From contig JANTFF010000052.1 in assembly GCA_024763575.1 (NCBI GenBank), positions 1 to 6,037 on the forward strand: a stretch of DNA of 6,037 nt. Direction: 5' to 3'. Position numbers and translations under genes: made by a program. This stretch comes from Sulfurovum sp. (GTDB lineage Bacteria > Campylobacterota > Campylobacteria > Campylobacterales > Sulfurovaceae). Shown piece after piece: positions 1 through 5,856 of this stretch. The number at the start of each line of letters is the position of its first letter. The first letter of the stretch is position 1. The notes beneath the pieces are model-generated. The model worked only from the letters and a program-made list of their open reading frames with translations. It was not told the origin of the DNA and ran no database searches.

Positions 1-555
1 ATAGAGTACATACTCCTCTATCTTCTCTACTTGATAGGTATATATAGTAGGATGATGGTCTAAACAGTTTAAAGGTAAACCAGCCTTGTTACATAGATGA
101 ACAAAAAAAGAGTCAAAATCAGGAATATCTTCCCAAACTTGTGGTAAAAATGTTGCTTGATTAGAACCCAATTTTAAGATTACTCCATCTTTATTAACTC
201 TAAGTTTTTTCTTTAAATCTTCTTTGTCTGTATAAATCAACTCTTTATAAGGGGATAATAAAGAGACCTCTATTTTTATCTCTGATAACTCACTCTCTTT
301 TAGTGGTGGAAACCTTGGGTCACCAAATGCTGATGACCTAGCATTAGATATAATATCATCAAGTAGTGAACGATGAGCAATCAAAGAGCCAATACATCCT
401 CTTAGATTAGCACTCTTTTTTAGAGTTACAAAAACAGCCCCCTGTTGGGCTAACTCTGGATAAGCTTTTAGTATCTTCTCTTTGTCTATAATTTTATGAT
501 TAAACTTACTAACAATAGCCCCTCTGGCTATCTCCAACAATATCTTTTTTTCCAT
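1..555 (-). CDS. amrA: AMMECR1-domain protein (AmmeMemoRadiSam system protein A), 3' end cut by window edge
   Basis: The minus strand reads as 185 uninterrupted codons from an ATG at 555-553 to the window edge, with no stop reached. Residues 51-57 are LRGCIGS, the hallmark AMMECR1 motif with its conserved Cys54. They are followed by the SAFGDPRFPPL segment (75-85), EIKIEVSLLSP (92-102), the DGV-LKLG strand near 123-130 and FLPQVWED (136-143), all in the usual family order. The family is normally about 170-200 residues, so only a few C-terminal residues are probably missing. In bacteria this protein belongs with a Memo-like protein (B) and a radical SAM protein; its biochemical role is poorly defined. 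The start is fixed by a strong AGGAGG at 570-565. The partner genes, if linked, would lie beyond the left edge. The family call is firm; the symbol follows the AmmeMemoRadiSam naming and is an inference. Confidence 0.9.
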   Translation of the reverse strand, partial: MEKKILLEIARGAIVSKFNHKIIDKEKILKAYPELAQQGAVFVTLKKSANLRGCIGSLIAHRSLLDDIISNARSSAFGDPRFPPLKESELSEIKIEVSLLSPYKELIYTDKEDLKKKLRVNKDGVILKLGSNQATFLPQVWEDIPDFDSFFVHLCNKAGLPLNCLDHHPTIYTYQVEKIEEYVLY

Positions 556-591
556 TTTATATAACCTCCTAATTTAAAAAGGTATGTTATT

Positions 592-600
592 ATTATACCA
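592..600 (-). promoter_or_regulatory. Extended -10 promoter for the AMMECR1 gene, in a 73-bp divergent region
   Basis: On the minus strand 600-592 reads TGGTATAAT, an extended -10 (TG-N-TATAAT) with a perfect consensus hexamer. It would start transcription near 585, about 30 bases before the AMMECR1 ATG. No good -35 is visible, which is common in Campylobacterota. The box overlaps a short inverted repeat, GGTAT (581-585) / ATACC (595-599). It also overlaps TATTAT on the plus strand (588-593), which could serve the divergent gene at 629. Both genes may therefore share this region. Confidence 0.5.
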
Positions 601-628
601 CAAAAACAAATTATTTATAAGGTAAAAT

Positions 629-1219
629 ATGAAAAATAGAGCAGATGAGATAGTAGAACAGATAAAAAAACTTGAAGATGAGTTATTAGAAGAGTTCCAA
701 AAAAAACAAAAAGAGTTTTTTTATGAGATTAAAAACAAAAAAATAAAATTTCAACAAGATGTTATAACAGATGGTAAATCTATGCTTATAAGCTCTTTGA
801 AATATCTATCTTCTTTTTCATTTTTAGTTATTTTGACAATTCCTTTTATATGGGCGATGATTATCCCTGCAATAATAGCTGACATCTTTGTAACTATCTA
901 TCAAATAGTATGTTTCCCTATTTATAAAATCCCAAAAGTCAAACGAAGTGATTATGTAATTATTGATAGATATAATCTATTTTATTTGGATAAAGTAGAG
1001 AGAATTAACTGTCTATATTGCGAATATTTCAATGGTGTTATCGCCTATGTACGAGAAATATCAGCTAGAACAGAACAGTTTTGGTGTCCGATTAAACACT
1101 CACATCCACTTAAAGAAAACCATTCACGATATGATAAGTTTTTCGATTTTGGTGACTATAAAAAATATAGACAAGAGTTAGAAAAAAGAAGGTCTGATTT
1201 TGATGATATAGATAAATAA
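629..1219 (+). CDS. Conserved membrane-anchored protein of unknown function with a Cys/His-rich C-terminal domain
   Basis: This is a 196-residue protein with three parts. Residues 1-45 are highly charged and rich in E and K, probably a coiled coil. Residues 53-100 hold one long or two closely spaced hydrophobic segments, with charged flanks on both sides. Residues 108-182 form a soluble domain containing C128-x2-C131, C153, H157, H159 and H165, plus the segments YFNGVIAYVREI (133-144) and RTEQFWCPIKH (147-157). From memory, similar domains with NCLYC...ARTEQYWCPIKH...RY..F.DYGD occur in uncharacterised proteins across Proteobacteria; I know no assigned function. The Cys/His spacing suggests metal binding, but this is inference. 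The start is supported by TAAGGT at 618-623. The gene diverges from the AMMECR1 gene and abuts the antiporter tail to tail. Confidence 0.88.
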   Translation: MKNRADEIVEQIKKLEDELLEEFQKKQKEFFYEIKNKKIKFQQDVITDGKSMLISSLKYLSSFSFLVILTIPFIWAMIIPAIIADIFVTIYQIVCFPIYKIPKVKRSDYVIIDRYNLFYLDKVERINCLYCEYFNGVIAYVREISARTEQFWCPIKHSHPLKENHSRYDKFFDFGDYKKYRQELEKRRSDFDDIDK

Positions 1220-1233
1220 TTATTTATCTATAT
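1206..1233. terminator. Perfect 28-bp palindrome at the convergent gene junction, possible bidirectional terminator
   Basis: Positions 1206-1233 read the same on both strands, with the axis between 1219 and 1220. It contains the last codons and stops of both convergent genes, so both proteins end in I-D-K. As RNA it could fold into a stem of about 12 bp around an AATT loop on either strand. The stem has only two G:C pairs and no clean U-tract follows. The terminator role is an inference from position and symmetry. Confidence 0.45.
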
Positions 1234-2431
1234 TACATTCACAAGACTTTTTTAAAACATATTTAGTTAGCATAGGACCTATAAGCTCATGTACTAGAGT
1301 AGTTGCGATAATTACATTCAAAATAATAGGAGCAATAACCTCAAACCCTGCTTCATTTTGGAGAGATAGAGATAGACCTATAGCAATACCTGCTTGTGGG
1401 AATAGAGCTATACCTAAATAGTTTTGTACATGTTTATCTGCTCCTGATACTTTACCACCTGTCCATACACCTATAATCTTTCCTAAAATTCTAAATGTAA
1501 TATAGAGTATAATGACAAAAGGCATAGATAAAAGAAAAGAGATATTTAGATGCATAGAAGAGATAGTAAAAAAGAGTAAAAATATAATATCTTTGAGATG
1601 ATAATCAAACTCTTTTTTGACCAAATAGAACTCATCTGATAGATTTGACATAACTATACCCATAACAAGAGAAGCAAGTAGTGGTTCTAATCCCCAATGT
1701 TGACTAAGACTATACACTAAAAATATCATTCCTAAAGTAGAAGTTGTTTTGATATTACTCTGTGGTTTGAATATTCTATCAATAATCTCAGAAATCATAG
1801 CACCCATAACACCCACACCTATAGTAAGGAATATAGTAGGAATAATCATAAAAACTGTACTATAAGCACAACTTCCTGAGTACATAATAGAACTAGTTAT
1901 TATTAATATAAAACTAAAAAGTATAAGTGCTATGGCATTATCAGTTGCCACTACTCCTAATAAAAAAGAGCTAAACTTCCCTTTTACTTTTAGTTCATGT
2001 ATAACAGCTAAGATAGTAGCAGGAGCTGTAGCACTTGCTAACCCACCAAAGATAACAGATATAATTAACCTATAATTATGGACAAATCCAAACTCCAAAA
2101 AATCAAATAGTAGATAAAATATACTACTGATAAATACAAAAGTAAATATAGCCTCAAATATAGAAATTATAACTATCTGTTTCCATACCTCTTTGAGTAT
2201 ATTGTATCTTAAATTTGCCCCAACCAAAACAGAAATGAGAGATAGTGATAAATCAGTAATTATATGGGTTTCATCTATAAAATGTTGAGGTACAATATTT
2301 AAAACTTCAGGTCCAATAATAAGACCTAAAATAAGATACCCAACTACATTTAATATCTTAGCTCTATGACTTATAAATTTCATAAAAGAGCCTAAAACCA
2401 TAATCAATCCCACAAAAAATAGTGTTTGCAT
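1220..2431 (-). CDS. CPA2/Kef-type cation:proton antiporter, membrane domain only
   Basis: This 403-residue, very hydrophobic protein has about 11-12 predicted membrane helices and matches the sodium/proton exchanger fold throughout. Family marks include GYLILGLIIGPEVL (31-44), the SATAPA segment (133-138) of the discontinuous helix, the core helix VVATDNAIALILF (160-172), RILGKIIG (314-321) and FPQAGIAIGL (344-353). Asp164 is the probable ion-binding acid; many electrogenic CPA2 members have Asp-Asp here, but this protein has Asp-Asn. The polypeptide ends with the membrane domain at CECNIDK, so there is no RCK/TrkA-N nucleotide-binding domain as in KefB/KefC. It likely exchanges Na+ or K+ for H+ across the inner membrane for pH or salt balance; the ion cannot be told from sequence. 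AAGGGG at 2444-2439 supports the start. It faces away from the mod operon and is probably transcribed alone. Confidence 0.9.
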   Translation of the reverse strand: MQTLFFVGLIMVLGSFMKFISHRAKILNVVGYLILGLIIGPEVLNIVPQHFIDETHIITDLSLSLISVLVGANLRYNILKEVWKQIVIISIFEAIFTFVFISSIFYLLFDFLEFGFVHNYRLIISVIFGGLASATAPATILAVIHELKVKGKFSSFLLGVVATDNAIALILFSFILIITSSIMYSGSCAYSTVFMIIPTIFLTIGVGVMGAMISEIIDRIFKPQSNIKTTSTLGMIFLVYSLSQHWGLEPLLASLVMGIVMSNLSDEFYLVKKEFDYHLKDIIFLLFFTISSMHLNISFLLSMPFVIILYITFRILGKIIGVWTGGKVSGADKHVQNYLGIALFPQAGIAIGLSLSLQNEAGFEVIAPIILNVIIATTLVHELIGPMLTKYVLKKSCECNIDK

Positions 2432-2460
2432 TAAAATTCCCCTTAAAATTGTTTTTTTAC

Positions 2461-2470
2461 ATCATACTAA
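2461..2470 (-). promoter_or_regulatory. Candidate -10 region for the antiporter gene
   Basis: On the minus strand 2470-2461 reads TTAGTATGAT, whose TATGAT (2466-2461) matches the -10 consensus at five of six positions. It lies about 30 bases upstream of the antiporter start. The upstream minus-strand DNA is T/A-rich without a clear -35. The identical 10-mer occurs on the plus strand at 2801-2810 in front of modA. Confidence 0.3.
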
Positions 2471-2483
2471 GTTTATCTATTTT

Positions 2484-2502
2484 AAACTAAAATTATTAGT
2501 TT
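2484..2502. repeat. Short inverted repeat in the gap upstream of the antiporter
   Basis: AAACTAA (2484-2490) and TTAGTTT (2496-2502) form a perfect 7-bp inverted repeat around a 5-base spacer. It lies between the antiporter's presumed -10 and the start of the ABC relic, so it could be an operator for either direction or the base of a weak hairpin. In such AT-rich DNA a chance origin is quite possible. Confidence 0.25.
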
Positions 2503-2544
2503 TTAAGCTGTAAAGTACTATCATAAACAAAAAAAGGGTATAAA

Positions 2545-2800
2545 ATGAAGAGTATTGCTAACATATTAGAAGTAGCCCAAATATTAGAAATAGACCATAG
2601 ATTAAAATCATTACCTAATAAACTTAGTGGAGGACAACAACAAAGAGTAGCAGTAGCTAGAGCCGTAGCTTCTAAACCAAAAATAATATTAGCAGATGAA
2701 CCTACTGTTTGCCTCTCATGATAATTTAGTCAAAGAGAGTGTACGACGGACTATTTGGATGAATGATGGTAAGATTATTAAGTTGGTACAAAATATTTAA
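2545..2800 (+). pseudogene. Relic of a LolD/DevA-type ABC transporter ATPase
   Basis: An ATG at 2545, preceded by AAGGG at 2534-2538, opens 58 codons ending at TGA 2719-2721. They encode the second half of an ABC ATPase: the signature [14 protein letters not shown] and then IILADEPT, the Walker B region (codons 46-53). In the +1 frame from 2711 the text continues as [20 protein letters not shown] and ends at TAA 2798-2800, which matches the H-loop His and the C-terminal end of the same family. Walker A and the Q-loop (roughly 100 residues) are missing. So are the D-loop and about 25 residues between Walker B and the H-loop. It therefore carries at least two deletions, one with a frame change, and cannot bind ATP as an ABC subunit. 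The ADEPT plus RTIWMNDGK pattern resembles lipoprotein-release or DevA-like exporters more than importers, so it is unlikely to be a lost mod gene. No membrane partner is seen in the window. Confidence 0.82.
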
Positions 2801-2810
2801 TTAGTATGAT
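2783..2810 (+). promoter_or_regulatory. Candidate promoter for the mod operon
   Basis: TTGGTA (2783-2788) and TATGAT (2805-2810) are separated by 16 bases, a fair sigma-70 match of four and five out of six. Transcription would start near 2817, about 20 bases before the modA ATG. The -35 lies inside the tail of the ABC relic. An alternating TA tract (about 2817-2826) follows directly, and AAAGGA at 2826-2831 is the modA ribosome binding site. I see no ModE-like long palindrome and no Moco riboswitch. Confidence 0.35.
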
Positions 2811-2836
2811 TTGAATTATATATATAAAGGAAAGAG

Positions 2837-3583
2837 ATGAGATTAAAAATATTACTTATGATACTATTAAGTAGTTTTGGTATGAGTGAGACTATAAAAG
2901 TAGCTGTAGCAGCCAATGTAAGTTATGCTATAAATGATTTAAAAAAAGAGTTTAACAAACTCTACCCAAATACTAAAGTAGAAGTAACACTAGGGAGTAC
3001 GGGGAAACTAACAGCACAGATTAAAAACAAAGCTCCATACCAAATACTTATGGGTGCAAATATGCTATATCCTCAAACACTATATAAAGAGGGATTTGCA
3101 GTAACTAGACCTCTTGTCTATGCACAAGGTTCATTAGCATATCTAAGTAGAACAAAAAGAGATTTTTCCAAAGGTATTGAGTTAGTAAAAGATAATAGTA
3201 TCAAAAAAATAGCTGTTGCCAATCCAAAAACAGCACCGTATGGAATAGCTACAGCAGAGGCTTTGAAAAATGCAAAGCTTTATAATGATATTAAAAGTAA
3301 ATTTATATATGGAGAGTCTATATCTCAAACAGTTACCTATACTATGAGGGCTACTGATATAGGATTTATTGCCAAATCTTCACTATATAGCCCATATATG
3401 GCACATTTCAAAAAAGGTGAAAATTGGGCTGATGTTAACCCAAAACTCTATACACCTATTGACCAAGGTATAGTTATACTTAAAGCTGGAGAGAAGAGTA
3501 AAGGGGTATCTGCATTTTATAGTTTTATTTTTAGTAAAAAAGCTTCAAAAATATTTGAAAAATTTGGATATATAATACCGTGA
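2837..3583 (+). CDS. modA: Molybdate ABC transporter periplasmic substrate-binding protein ModA
   Basis: This 248-residue protein is of normal ModA length. Residues 1-17 are a signal peptide (K4, hydrophobic core 5-14, cleavage likely near S17-E18). There is no lipobox Cys, so it is probably soluble in the periplasm. The mature part starts with IKVAVAANVS (20-29), whose Ser29 corresponds to the first oxyanion-binding serine of ModA. LGSTGKL (52-58) supplies the second binding loop, and ANPKTAPYG and the late PIDQGIVIL segment are also typical. It binds molybdate and possibly tungstate, and delivers it to ModB. The Campylobacterota tungstate-specific TupA is a different family, and its TTTS-type motif is absent here. 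Its stop overlaps the next gene's GTG by 4 bases, so it heads a coupled operon. AAAGGA at 2826-2831 supports the start. Confidence 0.93.
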   Translation: MRLKILLMILLSSFGMSETIKVAVAANVSYAINDLKKEFNKLYPNTKVEVTLGSTGKLTAQIKNKAPYQILMGANMLYPQTLYKEGFAVTRPLVYAQGSLAYLSRTKRDFSKGIELVKDNSIKKIAVANPKTAPYGIATAEALKNAKLYNDIKSKFIYGESISQTVTYTMRATDIGFIAKSSLYSPYMAHFKKGENWADVNPKLYTPIDQGIVILKAGEKSKGVSAFYSFIFSKKASKIFEKFGYIIP

Positions 3584-3993
3584 ACCAACTAAAAGCTACA
3601 ATTAGACAAATAGAAAATATTGACAATCTAAATCTACTTACTTTATCTTGTGGGAAACAGCATATTCGGATATTAACTTTGGAATTAAATCCAAATCTAA
3701 AAGTGGGTAGTGTTGTAACACTAAGTGTAAAATCAACAGATATTGCTATAGCAAAAAACTGCAATGGGATATTAAGTTATACTAATCAGCTAAAAGCCAA
3801 AATAACACACCTCAATAATGGTAAACTATTAAGTAGTGTTAGAGTTGATATTGAGGGGTTTGGATTAGAGAGTATAATTATGTTGGACTCTTCTTTGAAA
3901 ATGGGATTAAGAGTAAGTGATGAGGTAGTAATTTTAATTCAGGGTAGTGATATTTCAATTTGTGGAGAAAAAATAGTATGCCTCAAACCCTAG
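3580..3993 (+). CDS. Tandem TOBE/Mop-domain (di-Mop) molybdate-binding protein
   Basis: This 137-residue cytoplasmic protein is made of two TOBE/Mop repeats, about residues 1-60 and 68-132. Each begins with the same pentapeptide, NQLKA (2-6 and 69-73). The first repeat ends VGSVVTLSVKSTDIAIAKN (42-60) and the second VSDEVVILIQGSDISI (112-127), the usual strand-turn pattern of molbindins. Mop domains bind molybdate or tungstate at subunit interfaces; here the role could be storage, buffering or sensing for the transporter. No DNA-binding helix-turn-helix is visible, so it is not a full ModE. The start is a GTG at 3580 overlapping modA's TGA (GTGA) with only a weak binding site, so it probably depends on translation of modA. 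Campylobacter mod operons, as I recall, carry a comparable gene in the same position. Confidence 0.88.
   Translation: MNQLKATIRQIENIDNLNLLTLSCGKQHIRILTLELNPNLKVGSVVTLSVKSTDIAIAKNCNGILSYTNQLKAKITHLNNGKLLSSVRVDIEGFGLESIIMLDSSLKMGLRVSDEVVILIQGSDISICGEKIVCLKP
3964..3967 (+). promoter_or_regulatory. Ribosome binding site that decides the modB start
   Basis: GGAG at 3964-3967 lies 10 bases before the ATG at 3978 and sits inside the end of the Mop gene. The longer in-frame alternative, a TTG at 3960, would begin upstream of this site, has no good site of its own, and would add only WRKNS-type hydrophilic residues. ATG 3978 is therefore preferred. Confidence 0.6.
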
Positions 3994-4616
3994 ACCTAAC
4001 CCCATTTATATTATCATTTAAACTAGCAGGGGCTACAACGATTATACTTTTGATAATAAGCCTACCCTTGTCATGGTATTTATCTCAAACTAAATCAAAA
4101 ATTAAACCATATTTAGAAGCAGTTACATCTCTACCTATAGTTTTACCTCCATCGGTATTGGGTTTTTATATTCTTATTATTTTTGCCAAGGTTGATTTAG
4201 CTTTTACTTTTATAGGGTTAGTTATTGCTAGTTGTTTCTACTCTTTACCTTTTATGGTTCAACCCTTACAGAGTGGATTTGAGGGGCTAAATAAAAATAT
4301 GTTAGAAGCTAGTTATATTAGTGGAAAGGGTAAAATAGAGACAATAGTAAAAGTCGCATTACCCAATATCAAACCATCACTTATTACAGCTATTATTATT
4401 ACTTTTGCTCATACTGTAGGAGAATTTGGAGTGGTTTTGATGGTTGGTGGAAGTATTCCAAATGAGACTAAAGTAGCCTCTGTAGCTATATATGAATTAG
4501 TTGAGATTATGGACTACTCTACAGCTCATATCTATAGTGCTATTATGGTTGGTATTAGCTTTTTGGTACTACTTGGAGTTTATATTTTTAACCATAAACA
4601 GAGGAAATATCTATGA
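3978..4616 (+). CDS. modB: Molybdate ABC transporter permease ModB
   Basis: From ATG 3978 this is a 212-residue inner-membrane permease with about five helices, close to the usual ModB size. It belongs to the MetI-like binding-protein-dependent permease family. Motifs are LPIVLPPSVLGFYIL (52-66) and the cytoplasmic EAA loop from EASYISGKG (110-118) to LPNIKP (128-133), which docks onto ModC. HTVGEFGVVLMVGGSIPNET (145-164) is highly characteristic of ModB. The loop between the second and third helices is shorter than I recall for E. coli ModB. The gene overlaps the Mop gene by 16 bases and the modC start by 4 bases (ATGA), so translation is likely coupled. A TTG at 3960 would give 218 residues and cannot be excluded. 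Confidence 0.92.
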   Translation: MPQTLDLTPFILSFKLAGATTIILLIISLPLSWYLSQTKSKIKPYLEAVTSLPIVLPPSVLGFYILIIFAKVDLAFTFIGLVIASCFYSLPFMVQPLQSGFEGLNKNMLEASYISGKGKIETIVKVALPNIKPSLITAIIITFAHTVGEFGVVLMVGGSIPNETKVASVAIYELVEIMDYSTAHIYSAIMVGISFLVLLGVYIFNHKQRKYL

Positions 4617-5464
4617 TAAAAGTTGATATAAACAAAACACTACATGGTGCAAGTGGAGAGATGGATTTAACTATTAATCTACAAATAAAAGAGGGAGACT
4701 TTATCGCTTTAGCAGGTCAAAGTGGTAGTGGTAAGACTACGCTACTACGAATATTAGCAGGGCTTGAAGAGGCTAAAGGCACGATACAGATTGGTAATGA
4801 TATTTGGCTAGATAACAAAAAATCATTAGCTCCTCAAAAACGCAAGATTGGCTTTATATTTCAAGATTATGCACTATTTCCAAATATGAGTGTAGAAGAG
4901 AATCTGCTTTTTGTCAAAAAAGATAAGCAGTTAGTTAAACGACTACTTGAAATTACCGAACTATCACAACTAGCAAAAAGATTACCAAATAGTCTAAGTG
5001 GAGGTCAAAAACAGCGAGTAAGTTTATGTCGAGCTATGATGAATAGACCTAAACTACTTTTGATGGATGAACCTCTATCTGCCCTTGACCCTGCTATGCG
5101 TACCAAATTACAAAATGAGATACTTCTCCTTCATAAAGAGTTTGGCACTACCACTATTATGGTTAGTCATGACCCTAGTGAGATTTATAGATTGGCTTCT
5201 CGTGTAGTGGTTTTGGAGTTAGGTCAGATTGTAAATGATGGAACACCCAAAGAGGTACTATTACAAACATCTGGTTCACAGAAATTCTCTTTTGAGGGGG
5301 AGCTTTTGGAGATTATTCAGATAGATGTTATCTTTGTAGCTATTGTAGCTATAGGTCAACAACTAGTTGAAGTGGTAATCTCAGAATATGAGGCGAAAAA
5401 TCTAAAAGTAGGAGAGAGTGTAAGAGTTAGTACTAAGGCTTTTGCTCCCACTATATCACAATAA
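4613..5464 (+). CDS. modC: Molybdate ABC transporter ATP-binding protein ModC
   Basis: This 283-residue ABC ATPase has every catalytic element intact: Walker A GQSGSGKT (35-42), Q-loop FQDYALFPN (83-91), signature LSGGQKQR (128-135), Walker B LLLMDEP with Asp152 and Glu153, D-loop SALD (156-159) and H-loop His186 in VSHD. Residues from about 227 to 280 form one TOBE-type domain (FEGELLEIIQIDVIFVAI...VGESVRVSTKAF), the usual regulatory extension of ModC. At 283 residues it is shorter than E. coli ModC (about 350), which has a longer C-terminal half; the separate Mop protein upstream may make up for this. It hydrolyses ATP on the inner face of the membrane to drive oxyanion import through ModB. 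GAGGAAA at 4601-4607 is a good binding site for the ATG at 4613. No clear terminator follows. Confidence 0.93.
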   Translation: MIKVDINKTLHGASGEMDLTINLQIKEGDFIALAGQSGSGKTTLLRILAGLEEAKGTIQIGNDIWLDNKKSLAPQKRKIGFIFQDYALFPNMSVEENLLFVKKDKQLVKRLLEITELSQLAKRLPNSLSGGQKQRVSLCRAMMNRPKLLLMDEPLSALDPAMRTKLQNEILLLHKEFGTTTIMVSHDPSEIYRLASRVVVLELGQIVNDGTPKEVLLQTSGSQKFSFEGELLEIIQIDVIFVAIVAIGQQLVEVVISEYEAKNLKVGESVRVSTKAFAPTISQ

Positions 5465-5816
5465 ATGATAAACAAAATAATTATTCTTTTACTTCTATCA
5501 TATCAAATATCTGCCCAAACAGATACTCAAATATAAAATAGTAACTTTACTATTTCACAAAAAGATACTATCTATAACTATAATAGACTAAGAGTTAAAC
5601 AAGATTATAGCTATAATAACTTCTTTGCTTCATTTATTGGTGATGGGCTAAACTATTATGGTCAAGATTATATAGACTCTGCATCTTTTAAGTCCTAAGT
5701 TAACATATACACTCAATGATTATAACTCATTCTCATTAGGTGCTTTGTTCTATTATGGTGATATATTTAGTAGGATAGAAGATAGTTATTATTTTAGATA
5801 TGAATTATCTTTTTAA
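5465..5816 (+). pseudogene. Relic of an outer-membrane beta-barrel protein
   Basis: An ATG directly after the modC stop opens a signal-peptide-like stretch (MINKIIILLLLSYQISA, then QTDTQI) that ends at TAA 5534-5536 after 23 codons. The same frame then continues for 53 codons, including SNFTISQKDTIYNYNRLR and ASFIGDGLNYYGQDY, to TAA 5696-5698. In the +1 frame across that point the text reads KLTYTLNDYNSFSLGALFYYG and ends in SYYFRYELSF at TAA 5814-5816. Alternating polar and aromatic residues and the terminal Phe are typical of the last strand of an outer-membrane barrel. The total coding text, about 116 codons, is far too short for a porin-like barrel, so a large internal deletion near 5690-5700 is likely, in addition to the premature stop. 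The exact family is not recognised. It may once have been the last gene of the mod transcription unit, but no binding site is visible. Confidence 0.72.
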
Positions 5817-5826
5817 TACTCAAATA

Positions 5827-5835
5827 TGTTATAAT
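5827..5835 (+). promoter_or_regulatory. Consensus extended -10 promoter for the ATPase gene at the right edge
   Basis: TGTTATAAT (5827-5835) is a perfect extended -10 (TG-N-TATAAT) preceded by a T-rich run near 5807-5814, a layout typical of Campylobacterota sigma-70 promoters. Transcription would begin near 5842, about 15 bases before ATG 5857. It lies just after the last codon of the beta-barrel relic, so the ATPase gene is probably transcribed independently of the mod operon. Confidence 0.55.
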
Positions 5836-5856
5836 CAAATCAAAAATGAGTCAAAT

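Noticed and set aside
2545..2721. 58-codon ORF as a genuine small gene
   Set aside because: Its content is the middle of an ABC ATPase and the remaining family sequence continues in another frame immediately afterwards, so a deletion relic explains it better.
2545..2800. Relic as a duplicate copy of modC
   Set aside because: Similarity is confined to universal ABC motifs; ILADEPT and the RTIWMNDGK tail fit exporter-type LolD/DevA ATPases, while modC has LLLMDEPLSALD and a TOBE domain.
2801..2836. Molybdenum cofactor riboswitch or ModE operator before modA
   Set aside because: The predicted leader is only about 20 bases and the upstream gap is filled by the ABC relic; no long structured leader or ModE-like palindrome is visible.
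3531..3764. 77-codon minus-strand open frame opposite the modA end and Mop gene
   Set aside because: It lies antisense to two well-supported genes, has no recognisable domain, and is best explained as a shadow of the tandem TOBE coding sequence.
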